Assembly: GCA_963513935.1 (NCBI GenBank)
Contig: OY740765.1
Span: forward strand, 69,846,253-69,910,252
DNA length: 64,000 bases
Source: Aphrophora alni
Lineage: Eukaryota > Arthropoda > Insecta > Hemiptera > Aphrophoridae
Direction of reading: 5' to 3'
In this document: positions 58,267-64,000 of the stretch, piece by piece
Layout: every line of letters starts with the position of its first letter
How positions within the stretch are numbered: position 1 is the stretch's first letter
Made by a program: the position numbers and the translations under genes
The notes under the pieces: generated by a model
Told to the model about the DNA's origin: nothing
Databases searched by the model: none
Seen by the model: the letters and a program-made list of their open reading frames with translations, nothing else

Positions 58267-58652
58267 TTGTGTTGTACAAATAAAATGATATTTGTGGAAA
58301 ATTGTGTTTTTATTCGTTTGTTTATTGACATTTCCACAAGTGTAACACATTACTGTTAATCCATGTATGTCTTTGTAATAATTGATTGTTATGCCAGGAA
58401 GTAAGAAGTTTAAAATGATCCTAAGTCTTAGTATATCCGACCACCTAGTATTGAATGTTGAAAATTATTTTCATTAAATTGATAAGAAGTTTTTTAATCT
58501 TAGAGGTAAGAATTTGTAATTTTGGGAGCTTGTTAAAAACACTTTTAGTTACATACTATTAACATAAGGAACCTAATTAATAAAAAATAGAAATACAATG
58601 TTGAATGAATTTTCTGATTATACCATCCAACACTATATTCAATAATAATAGC

Positions 58653-58886
58653 AAGCGCAATTATAAAATAACCATAAACATTATGAATTTATGAATGTAC
58701 CTATGCAAGGACAGATTTAGACATATGTCGCACCTAAGCAGATATTGTTTTTCCACCCTCTGGTATACTTACTTCTAGCCAGCTCCCTCCTCTACCAATA
58801 TTTTAAAATATTTATATGGAAAGTAAGTTTATAAATGAATAAATTACAAATTTTAATGTCATAGTCCGCCTATTGGGAATTATGTC
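58653..58886. repeat. Direct repeat of about 230 bp, left copy
   Basis: Pairs with 59669-59899. Shared blocks include AAAATAACCATAAA, TGTACCTATG, TTTAGAC, CACCCT(C/T)TGGTATACT, CTCCTCTACCAATAT and AATGTCATAGTCC(G/T)CCTATTGGG. The two copies flank the foldback at 58980-59584. Confidence 0.85.
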
Positions 58887-59032
58887 CATAGTTGTGTGTC
58901 TTGTATGTATTGTGTGTCTTACACATATTGTATGTCTTCTCTGTTTGAAGTTATTTGTTAATGATGGAAGTTCAATGTTATTATTATACATTTTTCGGAC
59001 ATTTGCCATCATTTGTGTGTTAAAAATCAAAA

Positions 59033-59075
59033 CACGACGTTTCGGGAATAAGAATCAATTCCCGTTATCAAGTGA
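59033..59075 (-). ncRNA. Degenerate hammerhead-like fold, left arm
   Basis: Inverted copy of 59488-59530 with the same core changes. Confidence 0.4.
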
Positions 59076-59487
59076 CTAAAAACTAAAGAAACATGAAACT
59101 AGAAACTAAGCCTATGTAAGAAGTAAAATTAAATAAGAATACCACCAACCTTAATATCTAAGCATGCATCTCAGATCTAAAACTGAGAAGTCAATAAAAC
59201 ACAATCACGGTAACACACAACTAACGTCAACTACGTGTTGTTGTATCAAAGATACAGCAACAAGTGACGTGGTCCAGAAGGCGTGACAAACTATTAGGGG
59301 AGTGGCCTATTGTTAGTTGTATAAAGCTTCCTAGCCGCCTAGCTTCCTAGCTAGTTATAACCCGCTCTCGGGCTTCTCAGTTTTAGCTCTGAGATGCATG
59401 CTTAGATATTAAGATTGGTGGTATTCTTATTTAATTTTACTTCTTACATAGGCTTAACTTCTAGTTTCATGTTTCTTTAGTTTTTAG

Positions 59488-59530
59488 TCACTTGATAACG
59501 GGAATTGATTCTTATTCCCGAAACGTCGTG
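59488..59530 (+). ncRNA. Degenerate hammerhead-like fold, right arm
   Basis: Short stem I CAC/GTG, core TTGATAA (CTGANGA expected; the first base and the conserved G differ), a long perfect stem II CGGGAAT/ATTCCCG, then GAAAC and GTC. The fold is kept but the changed core G would be expected to abolish cleavage. Confidence 0.42.
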
Positions 59531-59668
59531 TTTTGATTTTTAACAGACAAATGATGGCAAATGTCCGAAAAATGTAATAATAAAATTGTATGTCTTGTGT
59601 GTATTGTGTGTTTTGTACTTCTTGTGTGTGCAAGAACGTATATGATCTTTAATGCTGAGACGTCTTAT

Positions 59669-59899
59669 GTGCAATGATAAAATAACCATAAATATTGTGA
59701 ATGCATTAATGTACCTATGGAAGGATGGATTTAGACTTGTGTCACACCTAAGTGGATATTGTTTTGCCACCCTTTGGTATACTCAGTTCTATCCTACCCC
59801 CTCCTCTACCAATATCGATAACTATTAATATGGAAAATAACTTTTTTAATGAATAAATTACAAAATATTTAATGTCATAGTCCTCCTATTGGGAATTAA
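59669..59899. repeat. Direct repeat of about 230 bp, right copy
   Basis: Counterpart of 58653-58886, about 80 % identical by eye. Confidence 0.85.
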
Positions 59900-60394
59900 G
59901 CCACACACAAAACATAAATTGATTAAAACGTAACATGTTTAATTGACTCTGAATTAATTAAATTTATATTTTGTTTGTGTCTTATTTACTATAATGAAAT
60001 TCTCAGTAACAAATAAAATGTAAATATTTATGTGTTTCATTGTTTCATATTTATGTGTTTTAAAACACGTTTTGTAGTGATTGGATGCATATGATGATAA
60101 CGATAAGAAAACTATTATTATTATTGAAAATGCATTATCAAAATAAAAACAAATAAATGTATATTATATGGGAAGTCAATATTGACAGAACAGATGTCAT
60201 ATCATACCCTCCCCAATTCACATCTTAATTATTTCCTTTTCTGGTGCATGGAATAAAAAACTATGTACTTTGGGCTAGCCGAAATTTTGTTTTGTTTTTA
60301 AGTTGATAAATCCAGAAAATTAGCACATAATTGTCAGAGTAGTTTTCAGAATTATCAAAAAATTATAACCAATGAAATTTTTTTTTAACTAAAT

Positions 60395-60830
60395 CTTAGG
60401 CTTTGTCCAGTCCCAGTGTGTTCCAAATTTAATTCAAGTAAAGCTGAATTTTCAGCAGAGATTAGCAAAATGGTTTTCAAAATGATGGAAAAATTATTAC
60501 ACATTTAATAATAAAAACATAATTTAGATTAGACAAAGGTCAGTTTAAAAACTGTTCAAACATACTCAGATAATTGAGTTATTTAAAAAAAATATTATTT
60601 AGGCTAGTAGAGCCCGTTTCCAATCTGAGTTTGTTTTTAAAAAAATGTTTAAACCTACACATATATTTAGCAAGAGATATTCAAAACCAAATCAAAAATT
60701 CCAGCTGCTTAGGAATTGAGTTATTGAAGAAAACATCATTTAGGCTAGACAAAGATCTAAGTTTGTTTAATAAAAATTCAATCTTACACACTAAATTAGC
60801 AGAGATTAACAAAACCGTTTTTGACAGATA
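60395..60830. repeat. Degenerate tandem repeat, about 3-4 units
   Basis: Recurrent blocks (A)TTTAG(G/A)(C/T)TAGACAAAG(A/G)TC, AGTTTGTTTAA/TTAAA and TTAGCA(A/G)(A)GA(G)AT(T/A) occur near 60445, 60523, 60597 and 60730. The open frame 60574-60936 lies in these units, starts without ATG, and is considered spurious. Confidence 0.55.
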
Positions 60831-60936
60831 TGACTCTGCCCAGGCTAAACAACCACATGTCCCCAGGAATCACCTGGACTCTACTTACCTAGATGTGACT
60901 CTACCTGCTACTTTCTACTCACATATTGATATATAG

Positions 60937-61469
60937 CACACACTACAACACTTAGCTGGTCGCCTTATTTTAAAAAGGTAAATAGGGGTTACACCAAGCA
61001 ACATATCATGTAGTCTCTCTTTAGGGATGTTTGGATCTTTAGGGGGGAGAGTGACAACACCCGGTGACATACAGTTCCACTCCTAAAACACTGTTTTCTC
61101 CTGCTATTCCCTCCCTTCCCCCTGATCAGGCTTACTTCCACAGTGAGATTACATCAGAGACATTAGTAGTAGGCCAACATAAAAAACATAGGCTACAAAT
61201 GCTGGCTGCACACTAAATTAATACCTTTTCGAGGAAACAACCCACACTAGTTAGTAACATGTCTGGCAGAGACTATTAGCAGAACTACTCACTGCAATGT
61301 GGCCAGAAGCAAATGTGTGAAGATAGCATTACTTTAATGTTATAATATATTTTATTTTCCATTCATATTCATAAGTACAGTAAGAGGTTTAGAGACAGTT
61401 AAATTATTCATATTATACTGTATGCAGAATAACTAAAGCCATAACAAAAGATAGTCTAAAACAATAGCT
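60937..61469. other. Non-coding, nothing recognised
   Basis: A GC-richer patch at 61030-61270 has no recognised motif. Confidence 0.45.
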
Positions 61470-61830
61470 AAACTTTGAAATTAAGGAACGATGGACAAAA
61501 TACTTCACTGGAAAACTTTACGGATCACTGGTTAAACCAGATCTGAAACGCTCTAATTTTGTCACTTCACAAAGTAAATGAAATCAGAGAAAAATATTAA
61601 GCTATATTATATCAGACCATAGGATTAATTCAAGGAAACCTGAAATACAGACTATGCAACTTGCACCTAGAAATTAAAGAACATATACTTCTAAAGTGCG
61701 AAACATTATGACGTAGAAGACAACTGATCTACGGCCCAGATGTGACCTTTAAACCAACAAGGAACCTGTCTAGGAAAATCTTGTTCTTAACCAAGGCCAT
61801 AGAAATAAGCTAGTCAGGAATAAGAAGTAC
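61470..61830 (+). pseudogene. LINE C-terminal fragment
   Basis: The plus-strand frame includes H-I-L-L-K-C-E near 61678-61698, R-R-Q-L-I-Y-G-P-D-V (61712-61743) and S-R-K-I-L-F-L-T-K-A-I-E-I (61768-61806). This resembles the zinc-like H-x-L-x-x-C segment and tail of R1/jockey-type LINE ORF2. Stops and frame changes are present. The rest of the LINE is absent. Confidence 0.55.
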
Positions 61831-62812
61831 ACAAAAGTCATATGCTGAAGTGTTTAAGGGGTAAAACCCGCTTCTACACATAATAACGGAAATAGTTTAC
61901 TTTATTTTAATAATGTAGACTACATTATCGATAAAAAATAAAACAAAAGACAGACTATTTGTACGGAATAAGTACAAAAGACACTAGGTTAATATAAAAC
62001 AATCTTTCGTTTTTTTTTACTTTTTGAGGCGTAATTGTCAATTATGGTATAAAAATCTAAACATTTAATAATGTCTGATTCTGAAAATAAAATCATAAAA
62101 TAATAAAATCGTTCTTGGTTCATAGTGCATCTTAATCAGTTGTTAATATGACGCATAGCTGAGAAGGCAAAGATTAAAAAAACTAAAGTGAAGTACTTAG
62201 CCTACATTTGGATAAATGTCAATGTCCTTCTTCAAAACATTTTCTTTCATATATTCAACAATACTTTTAAGAGGACTGTTGTTTAAACTGATATCTGAAC
62301 TTTCCATAACTTTTCTTAATACAAACATTTCTACCTTTATCATTGTGTGATTTGTTCCTGGCACAGAATATGTTTAAATTAAAAAGTGTGAATCCTCCTT
62401 GTTCAAATGTCTTTAAAGAGCCACTAGACTTGAAATAAATCACCAGTAAATCTTCTTCTCATTCCTTCAAGAAAAATATCCAGCAATGAGAAGAAGAAAT
62501 CATAGCTGTGTTTTCTTTTCAATTTTGCGGCGAAAGTCTCTGCTACCAACTGAGGCGAACATCTGCCCTGGTTATTAGATTGGTCCAGACGTTCGAACCG
62601 CTTAAGGTTCGGGAAGGAGGGTTTGGAATAATGTGTTAGGACTTACCCAGTAAATATATTGGATCGTTAATTAACCCTTAGTCTCAAACCCAACTAATCA
62701 CTATGTTCACAGCCAGCTTATGATGAGGTATAATGTACTAATTAATTATTATAATTACTTAACTTATCGTTTAGAACTTACGGTTAGGGACAGGCGTGAT
62801 GGGAGAATTACG
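61831..62812. other. Non-coding, nothing recognised
   Basis: AT-rich then mixed-composition DNA without a recognised feature. Confidence 0.45.
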
Positions 62813-62816
62813 TTAA

Positions 62817-62945
62817 CCCTTTAGGTCATAATAATTCCTTCTCAATTTTAGTCGGATGACCTACTAATGACTACGTAACATCCGGGGGTCGATCAGACCC
62901 CGCAATTAGCGGTTTAAGTAGCCATTTAGGTTTAATACCAAAAGG
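62817..62945. mobile_element. Possible 129 bp piggyBac-like MITE
   Basis: TTAA (62813-62816) is followed by CCCTTTAGG. The right side ends CCAAAAGG and TTAA (62946-62949), giving imperfect CC(C)TTT(A/T)GG inverted ends. The interior has a perfect GGGGTCGATCAGACCCC hairpin at about 62884-62900. The ends are short, so this is tentative. Confidence 0.35.
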
Positions 62946-62949
62946 TTAA

Positions 62950-64000
62950 ATTGTAACAACGCGCAACTTACGTCCGCTGACTTCGGCGCACTGTGAACGA
63001 CTGTGGTGTCTTGACTACGGTGTACGCGCATCGCATATCTATGCCGTGATCTAGATACGGTGATCCCCGAATACCCGTGGAATTACCACAATTTTAATTC
63101 AAAATATTCTACTTCTTTAGTTTCTTCTATGTTTTCTTCTTCATTCATCAATCTGACTGACAGATGACAACACACACAAAATCATCTAACTTTTTTGGAA
63201 TCATTGGAGGACTTTTGGTTGTAAAACCTCCAGAACTTATTTTTCTGTGTTACAATTAGTAGGTCACCTAACACTTGGCCCCTGGCTTTGGGCATGGCCT
63301 TGAGGACCAGCCAGTGGATAGGGATGAGGGGGTGGGGAAGGATAACTTTCTCTCTATTGCAAAAACATTCTGTACCTCATGAACAGAAATGATTATTCTA
63401 ATGATGTTTCAATTCCCATAAATACAAATAATGGGCTGAGGCTGACATCTTTTACCAAATGATGTGGTTGGTTTGTTTCTCTTTCTAATGTGTATTTTAA
63501 TAATAATTAGTGCTCTCATATAAGTATTGAACTATTTATTACATAAAAAGTATCTCCCCATGTAATTTATCTTACATTTCAATAGGCTACAAGCTTTTAG
63601 TTGTATACGACCTTTATAGCAGCTAAAGATAAGTGGTCTCTCCAATGTTGGGGGCAATGCCCCCCCCCACTACTCTCCTGATACTCCGCTCATGCAACTA
63701 GGTTCCCAACATATAATTCTGAGGCCTATGTTTGTAAGTATACAAACAGGCCTCTTTTCATCTGACAAAACTTAGGAAATTTCAAATAGCAATCGAATTT
63801 ATGTAGTGAAAAATTGAAATGATCTTAGAATCATATCCATTTATAGATCTCATAATTTTGAAGTTTAAAAAGTATATAATCAAACAATGAATTGTAATTC
63901 TATTCGAATTATAACCAAAAATTGCAAAAAATTTACAGTCTAATTCAAACCATGTCAAAAGTCAGAATTGAGTTTTTCCTGCTTTAACAATTGCAAAATT
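62950..64000. other. Non-coding, nothing recognised
   Basis: Includes a CG-richer patch to about 63080 and a C10 run at about 63660. No coding or repeat feature is supported. Confidence 0.45.

Larger units (their letters stand above)
58085..58297. mobile_element. Hammerhead-bearing foldback, about 210 bp
   Basis: Arms about 58085-58180 and 58203-58297 are inverted repeats sharing GGTTTGTGTGCATGTAG, CTGAGGAT(G/A)ATGACTTA, TATTGAAAC and CAAATAAA blocks. The layout is the same as at 12228-12539. No target duplication was established. Confidence 0.75.
58980..59584. mobile_element. Large foldback element with hammerhead-like arms
   Basis: Arms 58980-59190 and 59373-59584 are inverted repeats of about 211 bp with very few differences (for example one-base changes near 59099/59459 and 59172/59391). 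The spacer is 182 bp and GC-richer. Each arm contains a hammerhead-like fold next to AAACGTCGTG. No coding sequence. Confidence 0.85.

Noticed and set aside
60574..60936. 120-codon open frame
   Set aside because: Its first codon is not ATG and it lies in a degenerate tandem repeat; the internal sequence repetition explains the open frame.

Overview
The window is AT-rich eukaryotic DNA, most likely from an insect genome heavily loaded with transposable elements. It is not bacterial: there are no operons, the real coding exons have GT-AG splice sites, and the long open frames are nearly all transposon relics. The insect assignment is an inference from an insect-like Kank exon and from the element mix (P, piggyBac-like, mariner-like, Penelope-like, several non-LTR LINEs). 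A hemipteran is plausible but not proven.

Host gene: two plus-strand exons (19637-19896 and 45580-45760) look like consecutive exons of a Kank (KN-motif and ankyrin-repeat) gene. The first carries the diagnostic KN motif. Both meet in phase 0 across a 25.7 kb intron that has filled with mobile elements. No other exon was recognised.

Left part (1-19.6 kb): a 52-56 bp tandem repeat; a foldback element; a 4.76 kb P-type DNA transposon with a broken THAP-type transposase; decayed LINEs; piggyBac-like non-autonomous elements at TTAA sites; and a 312 bp foldback insertion (12228-12539) with a 13 bp target duplication that carries a hammerhead ribozyme motif in each arm.

Intron (19.9-45.6 kb): LINE relics, one split by a 1.34 kb Penelope-like element (PLE) that ends in a hammerhead motif; a 6.16 kb LTR element (528 and 488 bp LTRs, TG...CA, 4 bp duplication AGAT) with no recognisable gag-pol but with a broken SGNH/GDSL-hydrolase gene; a 1.05 kb piggyBac-like element; a second PLE remnant between inverted arms; several foldback elements; and a jockey/CR1-type LINE.

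Right part (45.8-64 kb): two mariner-like relics, a long TG microsatellite, two further hammerhead-bearing foldbacks (58.1 and 59.0-59.6 kb), tandem repeats, a LINE 3' fragment and large stretches with nothing recognisable.

The most unusual signals are the recurrent hammerhead-like motifs inside inverted-repeat insertions, tied to PLE sequence at two loci, and the hydrolase-bearing LTR element without gag-pol.
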